A stretch of 64,000 nt of DNA from NCBI GenBank assembly GCA_025331565.1, contig JAFREQ010000064.1, positions 576,501 to 640,500 of the forward strand, written 5' to 3'. Source of the DNA: Holacanthus passer. Lineage: Eukaryota; Chordata; Actinopteri; Pomacanthidae. The notes under the pieces are model-generated. The model was not told the origin of the DNA. It saw only the letters and a list, made by a program, of their open reading frames with translations, and made no database searches. Below, piece after piece: positions 1-12,861 of the stretch. A program made the position numbers and the translations under genes. Within the stretch, counting starts at the first letter, position 1; every line of letters begins with the position of its first letter.

Positions 1-983
1 TGGACTTTAAAGAGAAAAGCAGGTCTTTCATTGTTATTGAGCGGCTCTCGATTTTCCCGGCTGACTTCACCGTGCGTGTTTCTGGCAGGATTTATTAGCT
101 GCACCTCGCTAACACTGACTAACAAAATCAATTCTGTGAGTTGGCTGAAAATTCATTGTCTGACTCAGTTTTCAATGTTTCCTGCTGACTCACATTCAAA
201 TGAGGAACCTGCAACATCTGCATTCGACGGCCGCAGACGGGACGTGATCTGCAGAGCTGACAGGTCTGCAACAGTCGGTCGTCAGCAGCAGGACATGAAG
301 GAGCAGGATCGTTCTCGTGCTGCAGGAAACTGAAGGTACAGCCTCGGAGACACGCTCTGTTTTCTCCATGTCCATAAAAGGAAGATCTGATTTCTGTTGA
401 CGGTGGTGATGAATATCAACCGCTGCATCACACTCATAAAGCAGGAAACACATTGAGCTGAACCCTCGAATCCAGCTTGATCCTCATTTATTCCCACCAC
501 TATTCATCTGCCTCCAGTCCAGCAGGTCTGTAAATAATGAGTCACGTCTGTGATCGGTGGCTGCGGAGCTTCGTTATTGGCTCGAGTGACCCCTGCTGCA
601 GCGCGGAGTCAGAGCGACAACGCTGCGCGGCAAATAAACACGTCAAATCATGTGCAGCTGCAGAGCGAAGGAAGCCAAACGGAGCTCACGCAGGCCTCAG
701 GTTCACAGACGGTTTGTCAACAGACGGAACTGATGGAGGAATTAGTTCCTCAGATCTGCTCCTTTAATGCGCTGTTTGCTTTGGAGCTTTGCTACCGTCA
801 ACAGTTTGCAGCCATGAGTCGTGCTTTCTCCAAGGGTTTAGTTAAATCAAGGACACATTGATCTTGTGCAAAACAACAGCTCAGCTCCCAGATCCACGGA
901 GCTCAGTCAGTCTCTCTAATTGTGTTAGTTTCAGCCGCTGTTAAGAATACAGACATGAAATTAGGAAGCTGCTGCTGCTGCAG

Positions 984-1011
984 GGTGTGTGTGTGTGTGT
1001 GTGTGTGTGTG
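984..1011. repeat. (GT)n microsatellite
   Basis: About 28 bp of perfect GT dinucleotides following a short GCT run. Confidence 0.95.
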
Positions 1012-1489
1012 ACACGTCTTCTTGGGGACAAAAAGTCTTGTTTCTATTAAGGTTAAGTCTTAATTAGATGTTGATTCCTCTGAGACCTGAGTGAAGCTCA
1101 GTTGGTACAAACACTGACAACCTGCTCATTTCCATCCTTCACACTCTGTGCTGTGTTCGTCTATAACGTGTTGATTGTTGTCGAAGGATTTTATTATTTC
1201 TTTGTCTTGATTGTGTTTTTGCATCAGATGTTAAAGATATTGGATGAAAACAAGAAATGCTACAAGTTGTGTGCCACAGAATTTTAATAAAACTGTAACT
1301 AAAGCTGCTGCAAATCAAACTTGAAGAATTAGTTTTGCTTTTTATTTCCAAGACATGCTTCAAACTGCGGAACTTCGTGTCCACCTCACGTGTCCAGACT
1401 GACGAGCAGACACAGACATGTTTCCCTCGAGGTTGCAAACTAATGATCTTCGGACTTTTCATCCACCTGCAGCAGGTCAACATCTCAAC

Positions 1490-1745
1490 ATCTAACTGAT
1501 GGATTGGCGGTAAATTTAGTGCAGACATTCATGGTTCCCAGATGATGAATCCTAATGACTTTGGTGATCCCCTCGCTTTTCCTCTAGCGCCACCATGAGG
1601 TTGATGTTTGTTTTTGTACTCTAACTTTGTCGACCTTTGTTCATCAATCACCATCATCAGGTCGGAATTTTAACGATCCAGAACTTTATGACCAAATATC
1701 TGCAAAACTCCTGACGTTCCCATGAGCCTCAGCTGTGCTTTGGGC
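1490..1745 (-). repeat. Fragment of a common dispersed teleost repeat
   Basis: The phrases TGACTTTGGTGATCCCCT, CCTCTAGCGCCACCATGAGG and GACGTTCCCATGAGCCTCAG belong to a widespread non-coding repeat of fish genomes. A second fragment in the opposite orientation, sharing the last phrase, is at 25492-25640. I recognise the family by sequence but am not sure of its transposon class. Confidence 0.6.
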
Positions 1746-1999
1746 AACACGATGATAATGAGTATGTACTGTCTATGTACAGTTTGTACACGGCAGGAGA
1801 TTTGGACACAGCGTTAATCTGCGTTCTGACATATTTTGCATATTTATTTTGTCTCTTTTCCAGTAGAACACAACCTCCGACATGTTTCCACTTTAATCAG
1901 ACTCATGCAGTTTTCCATCAGTTTTTCTCTCTGCACTCTTTTCCTTGTCTCATTCTTTTGATCTATTTCCTCCCTCATTCACCTCTTTCCATCCACAGA

Positions 2000-2070
2000 T
2001 CAATCCCTCCCTCTCTCTCGCTCCCTCTCTCTCTCCCCCTCCCTCCCCCTCCCCTCATTTTCACTCCCCT
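2000..2070. repeat. CT-rich low-complexity tract
   Basis: Imperfect (CTCTCC)n pyrimidine run on the + strand, just upstream of the possible signal-peptide exon at 2114. Confidence 0.85.
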
Positions 2071-2113
2071 CTGCCTCATGTCTCTCCTCTTCCTCGGCTC
2101 ACTCGTTGCAGTG

Positions 2114-2239
2114 ATGTACCGGCTGCCTGGACTCCACTTTCTCTTCTTCTCCGTCCTCCTCCACGTCTCCTCAGCGGGTGTCCAGCACCGATGTCGGGGA
2201 CTCAACAACAGGGCGGGAATTAAAAAACTGGATGTGAAG
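2114..2239 (+). CDS. Possible first exon encoding a signal peptide (orphan exon)
   Basis: An ATG opens 42 codons beginning MYRLPGLHFLFFSVLLHVSSAG, a good secretory signal peptide, and ends at a strong donor (AAG|GTGAGT, phase 0). The next plausible exon on this strand, the GPR142 exon beginning at 5469, needs an incoming phase of 2. The two therefore do not join in frame, and I found no other partner. It may be a first exon of an unrecognised gene or a chance frame next to a pyrimidine-rich stretch. Low confidence. Confidence 0.25.
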
Positions 2240-5200
2240 GTGAGTGTGCAGATGGTGAGACTGACCATACAAGGACAAACAAAGCCAAAGAAAACTCTCT
2301 GCATTCACTGTTTATGCACATGTCTGTTGTAAAAGGATGAAATGTTCCTGTTTCTTGTGCAATCAGAGCTGTTTTACATCATTGACTTCAGTCTTATTAT
2401 AAAAGTTATTTCAGGAAGCAGCGAGTGAGTCTGGACGTTGTCTTCAACACTTATTATTTACAGAATGTACATGACTTGTTTTCTTGTTATTTCACCTCCT
2501 AAATCATCCGAGGACGAGACAGTTGTCATCATATTAGTTTGTATTTTCTGGTGCCTGGATTCTGTCTCACTAACGACACCGACCACGCGTCAGGATCTCG
2601 GCCTCATGAATGAACAGCACATTTATTTGGAGCCGGATTCTAGTGTTGCCATCGATTTTCCATCTGGGCAAAACAAGATACATCCAGATTCTGTTCACCA
2701 GCTTCCAAGATAAAACCTGAAGCAGCTCTCGCTTCCTTATGAAATGCTCCCGACACGTGAAGCAGAGACATGTTCGCCGTCCCGTCCTGTGGCAGCTCCC
2801 CGTTTCTGGCCCTGTTGTTTCAGGTGCATTGTCTCTCCATGAATAATTAAGAGGAGCCAGTGGATCAGTTCAGCTTCCTGGGCACTGAACCCCCCGCAGA
2901 GCCGCATCCTGCAGCCTCCAGCTGCACCTTCGCCCTGGGATCAAAAACAGAGTCTTCATCACAAACATGTCTCGGCCTCTGATCTTCGCTGCCGACTCGC
3001 TCGGTCCTGTTAAAGTCGATGATCTTTCAGGAGGCTCGACCTCGTTTCCCTCATGTAAGACGACAGTAACAGGCTGAGAAGGGATTTAATAAAACACGTC
3101 TGAAGTGAGAACAGCTCCATTCCCACCAAGAATCTGTGGCCCCCGAGGGACCGAGCGCGGCCGACAGGAAGTCTGTGATGAAGACGAAGGAGACAGGCTC
3201 TTTCGCTGCTTTCAGGATTGAAGAGGAGCTCGGCCGGAGTAAAACAAGCAGGTGCAGAGATATTGATTGGTCAGTGTCGTTACTTTGTGCCGTGTGTTTC
3301 TGGCTCTCTCATTCATAGCGATCATCTTTCTCACTGCTGAAGCTCGTGAGGATACAGATCAGGTGTCAGCGACGTCGCCGCTGCAGATCTGCAGGAGCTG
3401 TTTCAACCTGTTTTTAATCTGCTTTTATATTGATTTCCCATTTTATCTTTGCAGCTCAGCTTATTTAGTTGGTGCACTGATGCTCGGAGCAGATAATAAT
3501 GTGTTAAAAATGTGCAAGAAAATAAAACAAACTGAGATCAATTTTGATAATCGATTAATTATTGAAGTCATTTTTGTGCCAAAAAAATCATTAACTCCAG
3601 CTTCTTAAACGTGAATATTTGCTGGTTTTCTGCTTTCAAGAGACAAAACAAGCTATTTGAAGACGTCATTACGTATGTAACATATTACAAAAGAAAAGAA
3701 AAGGAATTTCCCAGTTTGGGACAAATCTATCTCTATTACATGTGATTTTAACGGTGCAGCACTTCTTCATAAACACAGCGCTGAGGAAAAGACGTGTGTC
3801 CTGCTCTGAGGTCAGACTCTGCACAGATGAACGTATATCTGCTCTTCACCTCCTGTGGGAGTCGAAGGCCTATTAATACTGAGCAGGACATCCTATCTCT
3901 GCACGTGGGACGTTGTTACATAACGGAGAGTGAAATATGAGAAGCTTTTATTGATAAACTAAAATGTATTTCAGTAAAAAAACAATGTGTAATCAAATCA
4001 CACTGCATCATAGTGAGTTCACATTTCTGCCAGAGTCTCAGGACGTGTCATTTAGTTTATGGCTTTAAGTGTTTGAGCCAAAACGCCGGGAGCACGTAGA
4101 GTGAGGATTAATCCTGAGACACGACAGCTATGAGTGATGTTCTGTCCCGACCTCAAGTTCCACAAATGTTAATGCCTGCATGAAGGCATTCGTCCAGCTA
4201 ATTCTTAATGTTCGAGCTGAACTTCATTCTCGACCTCGAACACAACAGTTGGCAAATAATGAGCTACGAGTTCAAATCAGTAGCTGTCGATCACATAACA
4301 TGATCCTGCGACTTGGTTTTAAAGAGTGAGACTGAAGACGCGACACTTCAGGTAGCAGAACAGGCAAAGACCTTCCGGCGTCTTTGACTCGTGTCGTCTC
4401 ACCCAAGGAGCCAATTTTAGAAGTTGTGGGAAGTTTCCAGTGACAAATCTCCGACTGCGTCTGCCAACTCCATCATCATCCTTCCTGGTCTCACTTAACT
4501 TCCCATCATTCACAAAACGAATGTCTGAATTCAACATCCTTTTGAATGAAAATCCAACTCCGGCCGTGTTTGAAGGAAGACATGAGTCAGTTTCTGTCAT
4601 TCTGACCTCTTCCCTGTTTACACAGCTGTGAACTGAATTACACCGTTGAGACCGATAATGCGTTTCTGCTCATTGATAAGGTGAATTAAAGCAGTCGAGA
4701 TGTATTTGATACCATCCAGTTTTATGATCACATTCCTGCTACAGGCCATAAAATGTGCCAGTCAGATGATGCACATGCAGGTTTTGGCACTTTAATAGCC
4801 TCGACAACCGCTGTAACAAAATATGACCGACTGTTAGAGATCGGCCTCAAGATTGGCATCATGAGGCTGGTTCCACCGAGCGGCTCGATGATGATGTTTA
4901 TGTTGGTTAAGCATCTATAAATGGTCGGTCAGAGATAACACAGTCCAAATACGGCTTCATGGATGAGTGAAGTAAATCAGGAGAGCAGACAGAGGAGAGA
5001 CAGACGGAGAAAAACAGGATGAGTGGCTCCCAGGTGAAAAGGTGAGACAGGGAGACGGGACGATAATGAGTGAGGGGCGGGTGGAGGGTGACGGGGGGTC
5101 GCTGTCGGCCCATCTGTTGTTGTGGACCTGCAGCTTAATTGACTGAGTCCAAACTCGGTGGCTTCAATGACTTTTTGTTTCCACAGTTTGTCTCTGAAAA

Positions 5201-5468
5201 GCTCGGCCATAGTAACATGCAAGCAACAGAAAGCAGTCGAATAAGAAACGAGATGTTCGATGACGTCATCTTGGTTTTATTACGTAGGATATTTTATGTT
5301 GTTTATATTATTTTATAGATCAAAAGATGAATCGATTGATATTGAAAATAATCACATTGAGAATGAGACAAACATAGAATATCAGCTGACTATTACTTGA
5401 AGTCCATCAGTTGCTTTGCTTTCTAAGTTCAAACACTGACTCGGACTTCTCTCAACCTTATTTTCCAG
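2240..5468. other. Intergenic or 5' intron space upstream of GPR142
   Basis: No coding exon recognised. It contains one degenerate retroposon tail at 3703-3737. Part of it may be 5' UTR or intron of GPR142, whose non-coding first exon was not located. Confidence 0.5.
3703..3737 (+). repeat. Degenerate LINE/SINE-type 3' tail
   Basis: AATTTCCCAGTTTGGGACAA followed by ATCTATCTCTATT, the same tail as the copy at 30483-30535, shortened. Confidence 0.55.
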
Positions 5469-5484
5469 GACAAGCGCCACGGTC

Positions 5485-7816
5485 ATGATCGACTGGTCCA
5501 ATGTGACAGCGTCCGGCCGCCGGGAGCTGGGCCTGAAACCTGAGGAGCTGCAGAGGTCCAAATGTGTCCTGGGCTTCGTCCCTGTCATCTACTACAGCGT
5601 CCTGCTCTGCGTGGGCGTCCCAGGTAGGAAGGAAAGGAAGTGGTACCTGTCATGCCGAGTGGTTCCTGTCCTTCAGGTTAGTTTGGGTTTAATGTGCCAA
5701 GGTTTTGAGACTTCACAGATTCCTGCCTCCGTCGCTGTAACATGGAGGCGAAGTGAATTTGTGAAGCTCAATAAAAACTCAACAACAATCAGAAAAGTTA
5801 TCCTGTACTTGAGTAAAACATATTAATTAGTGATGTAGGTCAACGGGCGTTGACAGAATATTAACTGATGCACGACGTGATTTTATTAGTTGCCTTTGCA
5901 CTGAGCACTGCTTGAATCACTGCATTGAAATCCATTTATAACAGAAGTGGACAGAAGAAATCGATGCACCAGTGAGTTCGAGGTGCATCACAGAGCTTTA
6001 ATGGACCCGTGAGGTTTTACAAACACTGATGCTCCTTTCACAGGTTACAATAATCTCATCGTCTGATAATCAGTTTGTGAGTTTTCATCCATCCATCGAT
6101 CCGTCAGCCAGCCGTCACTTTGATGGACAGTTCACCTCGGGGTCGTCCTCATCGCTGGGCTTCGTCTACGGGTCGATGGCGGTCGTTTGGTATTGATCCA
6201 GCAGAGATTTAGATAGAGTTCAAAACAAGCGGACGTGTCACCAGAGCATCCAGATACGTCACATAATTACCCCCAAAGGGAAATAAATCTGAAGCCCAGT
6301 CGACAGCTGAATGCATGATGGGGTCTTTAGAGCGGTCGTCCAAATGGCTGCAGAGAAAATATGCTGCTGTTGAAAAAACGGTTGCAGATGAAAGTGTCTA
6401 ATAAATGAAATCAATGGTTTGTAACTTAAGCTGCTTTTTTTCCACAAATGCACAAACAGTCATTAAAGGATGGGATTACTTCACCTCTGCCGACCACAGC
6501 CAAGACAATCTGACTTTTTATGGTTTGTTTATCCGATAAAATAATTATGCAATGGAAATTTATAACATCCATGAAAACAGCTCATAAAATTTGCAGATTC
6601 TTCTATATAGAGATAAACTTTGACTTTGCTAATCTCTGACGCGCCAATGGCTCAAAGTTAACTAGATAAAAAAAAGAGACACAAACAAGTTCAAATGGAC
6701 AAAAAAACTTTATTTGCAGATATTACAGGAAAAAATGTCCAATCAACCTGAAAAAAACCTTCTGTAGTCAGACTTTTTCATGCATTTAAATATAAAGAGC
6801 AGATAATAAGATCTAATTGTCCTCTTCCTTTCATTTCTCTGTGTCTCTCTCTGTGTCCATCAGTGAACATCCTGACCGCAGTGGCTCTGTCCAGACTGGC
6901 GTCCCGCACTAAGAAAGCTCTGTACTACTACCTCCTGGCAGTGACGGGCTCAGACATTCTCTCCCAGCTCTTCATCATCTTCGTCGGCTTCCTGCTGGAG
7001 ACGGCGGTTTTTCACCGTGAGGTCCCCACGCTCCTGCTTCACTCCGTCAGCGCTGCCGAGTTCGCCGCCAACCACGCCGCCATCTGGTCCACCGTGCCCC
7101 TCACCGTGGACCGCTACGTGGCGCTGTGCCACCCCCTCCTCCACCGCCAGATCAGCTACCCGGCCCGGACCAGGAAGATCATCGCGGTGGTCCTGGCGTT
7201 ATCGCTGGCGTCGGGCGTGCCCTTCTTCTGGTGGTCGGACATGTGGAGGAACAGCCACCCGCCCACGGCGCTGGACACCGTCCTCATCTGGACTCATGTG
7301 ACTATCATCTACTTCCTGCCCTGCAGCATCTTCTTAGTGCTGAACTCTTTGATCATCCGCACGCTGAGGGTGCGGCAGCGGCAGCAGTGTTCTCAGGAGG
7401 AGCGTGGGCCCAAGTCGGCCCCTCCTCGGCGGCTTGGGAAAACCACAGCCATGCTGCTGGCCATTACCTCGGTGTTCTCGGTGCTGTGGGCTCCCAGGAC
7501 GGTCGTGGTCATCTACCACCTGTACGTGTCCTCGGTCCACCGAGACTGGCGCGTCCACCTGGCCTACGACCTGTCCAACATGCTGGCCATGCTCAACACG
7601 GCCGTGAACTTCTTCCTCTACTGCTTCGTCAGTAAGCCGTTCCGCGGCGCCGTGCGGGACGTCGTGCTGCTGTGGGGGGGTCCGCTGCATCCTCGCCGCG
7701 CCCTGCCGCAACACCAGGCCCCCACCAACGCCTCCATCTCCTCTCTGTACAGTGGGAACCAGAAGCGCTCGCAGCGGGACTCCACCCCCTTGTCGCCTTG
7801 CAGAAAGCCCTCGTGA
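5485..7816 (+). CDS. gpr142: GPR142-like orphan G-protein-coupled receptor, two coding exons
   Basis: Class A seven-transmembrane receptor of the GPR139/GPR142 family. In mammals GPR142 is a tryptophan-sensing receptor of pancreatic islets and enteroendocrine cells; the same ligand here is an inference. Coding exons are 5485-5623 and 6864-7816, joined in phase 1 (CCA-G|TG) at clean GT-AG borders, giving 363 residues. The first exon begins at an acceptor (5469), and the ATG at 5485 is its only in-frame start. Residues 1-26 are extracellular with an N-glycosylation site (NVT at 6), and TM1 starts near residue 27. The DRY motif is at 129-131, the second extracellular loop has the family WW-x-DMW pattern, and TM7 carries NTAxNFFLY in place of NPxxY, as in GPR139/142. 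The phrase HRDWRVHLA before TM7 favours GPR142 over GPR139, as does adjacency to GPRC5C, the same pair as in human 17q25. A poly(A) signal lies at 8034. The exon GC content is much higher than its flanks. Confidence 0.93.
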
Positions 7817-9470
7817 CCCGGTGCCCCCCGCCTCCTAATCCAAAACACCCATCGTCCCACGGTCCCTGAGCTCGTCCGACCCCAGGGACTCTGCGTTCCT
7901 GCTGCGACCGTGGACAGCTGCCAGTCAGCCGGGCCGCTCTCAGAGGGCCGAACATGAACTCACAGTAACAGCTTTTCCATGTTAATCAAATAAGATTACG
8001 GCATATTTATTTTTCTTCAGAAGAATTTGACAAAATAAAAGCAGGTTTTCGGTATTTTTTTCTTTTCCATACATGGTAATAATGTGACAAAATATTTTTA
8101 TATTGTAATGAGAAAAGAAGAAGTTTGTTTCCTCTGTGATTAGTCAGATCTATGGTTGGAAGACAGAAGGAAAAGAATCATTTGAATCCTTCCTGGCATT
8201 CACGTTGCTTCGATCTATTTGAATGGCCTTACTGTGATGTTCAGTCTGGAAGCAGCAAAAAGGGAGAACTGAGAGTTTCAATGTGAACTCTGCTGTTTCT
8301 GTGTAAAGATGCAGAATTCTCCCAGCTGAGCACGGCCCGTCGAGCAAAGGAACCGCACTCTGTCTGTCCCGGGCACAAAAACCCCACAGCTGCTGCGGCG
8401 AGTGTTTATTTTTCATGAAGTGCAACTCGATGGAGCCTTAAATGAAAGCTTGCTGTTGGAGCTGCAGGAGTGAAGACCCTGCTCTTCAAACAGCCCCTCC
8501 ACCAACACGGCCTCGGCTCTGGCCAAACAAACCCGCGATTAGCCTGATGGTCTGCGCGCACACACACACACACACACACGCGAACGTACACACTCTCATG
8601 CATGTACGAACACTTGCACACACACGTCAGCTGGTACATTTCCATTTCCTACAACAGTGTTTTTCATGTATCATCACAGTTTGATGAAACATTTGCTCTT
8701 TCGCTTGTTGCATCAGTGTTGTGAAAAATATCTGCACTTAAATTTCTAACAGTGAATTTGCATGGATGATTTTAATTTTTGAATGAGCTGTTGTCGATAT
8801 GTACAGTTTATATATTTCGTTAGTGCCATTGGGAAAAAGTGAGCTGAGCTGTGACTTTGATTTTTCGTGCAGAACTAATTTACTGTCAAACAGCTCGTCA
8901 CCTTTTATAGATATTGAAGAGTAATCTGATAAATGCCTCGACATTAACTCCTGATTTTTTAATAACACGGTGCCGCCACATTTAAACTAATCACAACTAT
9001 CTAACAGGAAAACACAGCATCAGTTTCACTTCCTGTGGAGTTCACGTCGAGGAGGGAACAGCTGTAAAAAATTGGATTGGTCCGTGTTTTATTTGCACCT
9101 GGCTGTGATGGTTTGTCTCTAACCTGTGCTTTAAATAGCAGCTTTATAACCTTCGTGGATCAGAGTCACACATGTAGCTTCACTTTGCTTTGACGCAGCA
9201 GAAACACAAGTATTATCTGATTATACAGAAACATTTCACTCCCAGAGTTTAGATTAATCAAATAGACACAAACGTCAAATGAAAGAACTCTTTGTTAACA
9301 TGTTCAGTATAACTTTATAAGACGATAAAGCGTCGTGGCTGTTTTCTAGTGCTTCTGCCCCCAAGTCACATGAATGCAGCGATGAGAGTCAGTACAAAGA
9401 GCTTCAAAGCTTCCCGACTAAATCTCTCTGCATCATCACAAACATGTTTTAATGCAGTCTCAAGTACAGT
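7817..9470. other. GPR142 3' UTR followed by intergenic DNA
   Basis: The 3' UTR probably runs to the AATAAA at 8034-8039. Beyond it there is a (CA)n tract near 8560-8580 and otherwise nothing recognisable. Confidence 0.55.
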
Positions 9471-9878
9471 TCACATATACATCTCCTGAGTGTAGCTCCT
9501 TCTTCCACTTGCTCCTCTGACCACCCTGATGCTCACCACCGGCCTGCTCTCGTCCTCCCACGGCCTCCGTGTGTTTACTGTAACAGTGAGGGACGCAGTG
9601 TTAGTCCCCCTGTGTCCCCGTGTCCGCCTGCCGTCGTCCCACGCTGAGTTCTGAGAGTCGTCCGCAGATGTAGACACGAAGCGTTTCTTTGAAGATGTCT
9701 CCTGCTGCCTGACAGTAACGGAGGGGGGTGAGCGAGGGGGCGTAACAGCAGCGACCTGACGCTGTCGAGACAGCGGGGGTTCAGTAGATGACTGGATCAA
9801 CAGTAATGCAACGCTAAGAAGGCAGAGCAGGCTTTCATTAAAGTTTAACGGAGCTGTGGAGGAGAGGGGTGAGGACAT
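9471..9878 (-). CDS. Uncharacterised minus-strand reading frame, possible small secreted or membrane protein
   Basis: A 135-codon frame lies between GPR142 and GPRC5C. It begins MSSPLSSTAPLNFNESLLCL, continues with a hydrophobic stretch (LLSVALLLIQSS) that could be a signal peptide or anchor, and then becomes polar and Arg/Ser/Thr-rich, ending RSYTQEMYM. Its base composition is more GC-rich than the surrounding intergenic DNA. A candidate splice acceptor (ccacag) falls shortly after the ATG, so this may be a terminal exon rather than a single-exon gene. I do not recognise the family, and a spurious frame is quite possible. Confidence 0.28.
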   Translation of the reverse strand: MSSPLSSTAPLNFNESLLCLLSVALLLIQSSTEPPLSRQRQVAAVTPPRSPPSVTVRQQETSSKKRFVSTSADDSQNSAWDDGRRTRGHRGTNTASLTVTVNTRRPWEDESRPVVSIRVVRGASGRRSYTQEMYM

Positions 9879-12310
9879 TAAAGAGCAGGCACACGTCCCC
9901 CGTCCCCCGTCCCCCGGCCACCTGTCCTTTGTGCCTGTTCAAACACCTGGTTCAGTCCCAGCTCTGCTCCCATTCAGCCCTGTCTGCTGCTCGCCAGGTG
10001 TTGACCACATCGAATGAAGAGACAAAGAGACAAGTGCGTCCTATCAGATGCAACCATCTAAAGACAGGAAGCACATACTTCATGGACAGTCCTCAAAACA
10101 TATCGTGGAAACTGTCCGTGCCAGAAAAGCAAAAGCATCAGTCGTTGGCTCGAATGTGCATATTTCATGATATTTAATGTGAATAATGTCTGAACACGAG
10201 AACATTGCTTGTTTAAAACAACATGTGTTTCCAGTCAGCAGCACAACAGGAAACAGTTTGACACAAACTGTTTGTTTCTGTTAATCTACATGGTGTTAAC
10301 TCACTTTACATATTTTAACCTGTCTTTCTGCTAAAAGTACGACTTCTCCGCTCACACGTTCAACCACGATCGATTCTGTCCGTAATTTCAATAACGTTTA
10401 TTCAGATAAGATCTCGCCTCAGCTGCTGGTAAGATCTAACAATAAGGTTTGTCTGTTTTGCAGATAATAAAATGAGCTCAGTACATTTTTATCTTTTGAC
10501 ATTAATGTGAGAAATCGAGTGTTGAACTGCTCAAACTGCAGACAGCCGACTGAAACAGACCATAAATCCACCTGAGCATCCGTCGTCTAGATCGTTGACC
10601 GTTAGCCAATAAATCAGAGGTCAGAGGTCAAACTGAACACCATTAAGCAGCAATTCAGTCCAATTCCTCGGGGAAGCGTGATTCATACAGTGTCTGCGTC
10701 GTCTTATGACGTTGAGGACAGAGGTTCGAATCTCCAGTTGGTTTCTTTTAACGATGAAGACGATCTTTGCTTTACCTTAACACTGGCCACTGGACGTTTT
10801 AGGATTATTCTTATTTTTTGAAAAGACGCTGCAGAGATTTCAAATTCTTGTTTGTTTGAACATGTGTGATATTTTGAATTTGATATTTTCTATGATGTTG
10901 GAGTGTCCTTGAACACACCAGCTGGGGAGGTTCTTCAAAATGTGTTTCTGTACTAACTTGACTTTTATTGAACAACCTGACATGAATTCGTTGCCGTCAC
11001 TTTGGCTGTACAGTGTGTTTGACTGGTGTTGGATATGAGAAACGTTCACAGTCCTGTTCTCCTGCATGTTGACCTGTTGTCAAAGTGTCGCCACGTGCAT
11101 CGTTTACATTATTTCTGTGTTTTCTTTATAAATGTAACGCAGAACGATCCCATCTGTGAGCACTGAGCAGAGTTAGAGAAATAAAATGTTTAACACAGAA
11201 TGGGTGCCGTTTATTTCAAAATGTACAATCAGATAAAGATATGAATACATCAGGTGAGTGAGACAGTTTTTAGAAAACAGCATCAATGTGCATCTTTAAA
11301 TTTGCAGCCAGGTGTCGGACAGAGGACGTAAATCCATCAGTGTTAGACTGTCAGACTCTGGTTCTCAGACATCGGCTGTGCAGACTCACAGAGTGAAGGA
11401 GATCGCTCCTTTAATGTCTCTCTGGGGTTTGGGTTCAAGGAGACATTGAATCAGTCAATATGAAAACTGCCTTAAAGACCTCCACAGATGACATAATGTG
11501 TAATGAGCTCAGGAATGAGACGTGGAGGTGACGGTGGAGGTCGGACTCCGACCACAGATGCTGAAAACGGAGCTGATTTATTTATCTGGAAACAGTGAAG
11601 GAGCCAGATGGAGAAATTCAGGCGCAGCGTTGGGTTCACTGTCCAGGTGGAGGACTTAATTACCAAGACTGAAGAGCAAAAAGCTTGAGTTCCCATCAGT
11701 GAGAGCCAGATGGAGGATCTGAGGAGAGAGAATCAAAGTCCAAACATGAAGCCGTCCGCTCTGTGGAGACGAGTCCGAGGCCTCGCTGAGGGAAATGAAG
11801 CAGGAAAAATCAGCTCTTGAGCAACAAGTGTGAGTGAAAGTAAACTGGAGGAACATGTAAAGAGCAGGAGGAGCTTCGCTGGGCGGACTGCTCCTTTAAT
11901 CATTGACCAACACCTCAAACGCAACTGAATCTTCATTTGTCAGAACCTGAAGCCCGATGTCAGCAGATCCTCTGATGGTCGTGACCCTGTTTTGTTTATT
12001 TCATGAACCAGAGACTTTACAAAAGCACCAAGGATGATTATTCCTCTTATAAGAAAATCAGAGAAAACGGAGATCAAAGAAATTGTTGTGGTCCTGATTT
12101 TCAGTGGGATCCCTTTTTAAATCTCACTGGATCCGAGGGTGCACAGACTTTGCAGAGAGGCCTGGAAAAACTGAGACATGAGTCTTAATCAACACCTCCG
12201 GAAAAAAAGGCGTGTTGAACCCAAGAAACCTGAAAAGAAGTGGAAATCATAAATATCAATAAAATATATATTATATCAATATTGATCTATTACAGGAAGA
12301 GTATGAAAAA

Positions 12311-12415
12311 TTGTAATCTGCAAAGTAACTAGTAACTAAAGCTGTCAGACAAAAGTAGTGGAGTAAATATATATATATAAATGTACTTTGAGTATTTCTG
12401 TACTTTGCTGCCACC
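12311..12415. repeat. Partial copy of the stretch-and-spread element seen at 53155
   Basis: The phrases AGTAACTAGTAACTAAAGCTG, minus its last base, and GTGGAGTAAATATATATA with ATGTACTTTGAGTATTTCTG are internal sequences of a very common percomorph non-autonomous element. The terminal repeats are missing. Confidence 0.5.
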
Positions 12416-12575
12416 TTCATGTGACTGAATCTCACTAAACTGCTGCTGGACTGAACTCTTCTCACCACCAGAGGTCGCAACACATCAAGTTTACTTTATA
12501 CTCACATGTTTCAGTTGTTTATCATGAAAATACAAATAAAAAATAAAAATCCAGTCAAACTGTCCAGTGATCAGG

Positions 12576-12577
12576 AC

Positions 12578-12630
<53 letters not shown>

Positions 12631-12641
12631 CAGAGAGAGAG

Positions 12642-12686
<45 letters not shown>

Positions 12687-12707
12687 GAGAGTCAGAGAGA
12701 GAGAGAG

Positions 12708-12747
<40 letters not shown>

Positions 12748-12757
12748 AGAGAGAGAG

Positions 12758-12828
<71 letters not shown>

Positions 12829-12861
12829 GAGAGAGAGAGAGGGAGAGAGGGAGAGAGAGAG
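12576..12861. repeat. (GA)n satellite-like tract, about 286 bp
   Basis: Nearly uninterrupted GAGA with regularly spaced CAGA and TCAGA variants, giving a higher-order pattern. The apparent Arg-Glu repeat frames here are translations of this tract and not genes. Confidence 0.97.

Larger units (their letters stand above)
1..2113. other. Intergenic, no convincing gene
   Basis: No exon or conserved protein phrase is recognised on either strand; the short frames here look random. It holds a (GT)n tract (984-1011), a dispersed teleost repeat fragment (about 1490-1745) and a long CT-rich run (about 2000-2070). Confidence 0.6.

Noticed and set aside
6950..7955. Several long antisense and alternate-frame ORFs over the GPR142 exon
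   Set aside because: Shadows of a GC-rich coding exon.
10660..10745. tRNA gene, because GGTTCGAATCTCC looks like a B box
   Set aside because: No matching A box or acceptor stem at the right distance; at most a chance or very old tRNA-derived piece.
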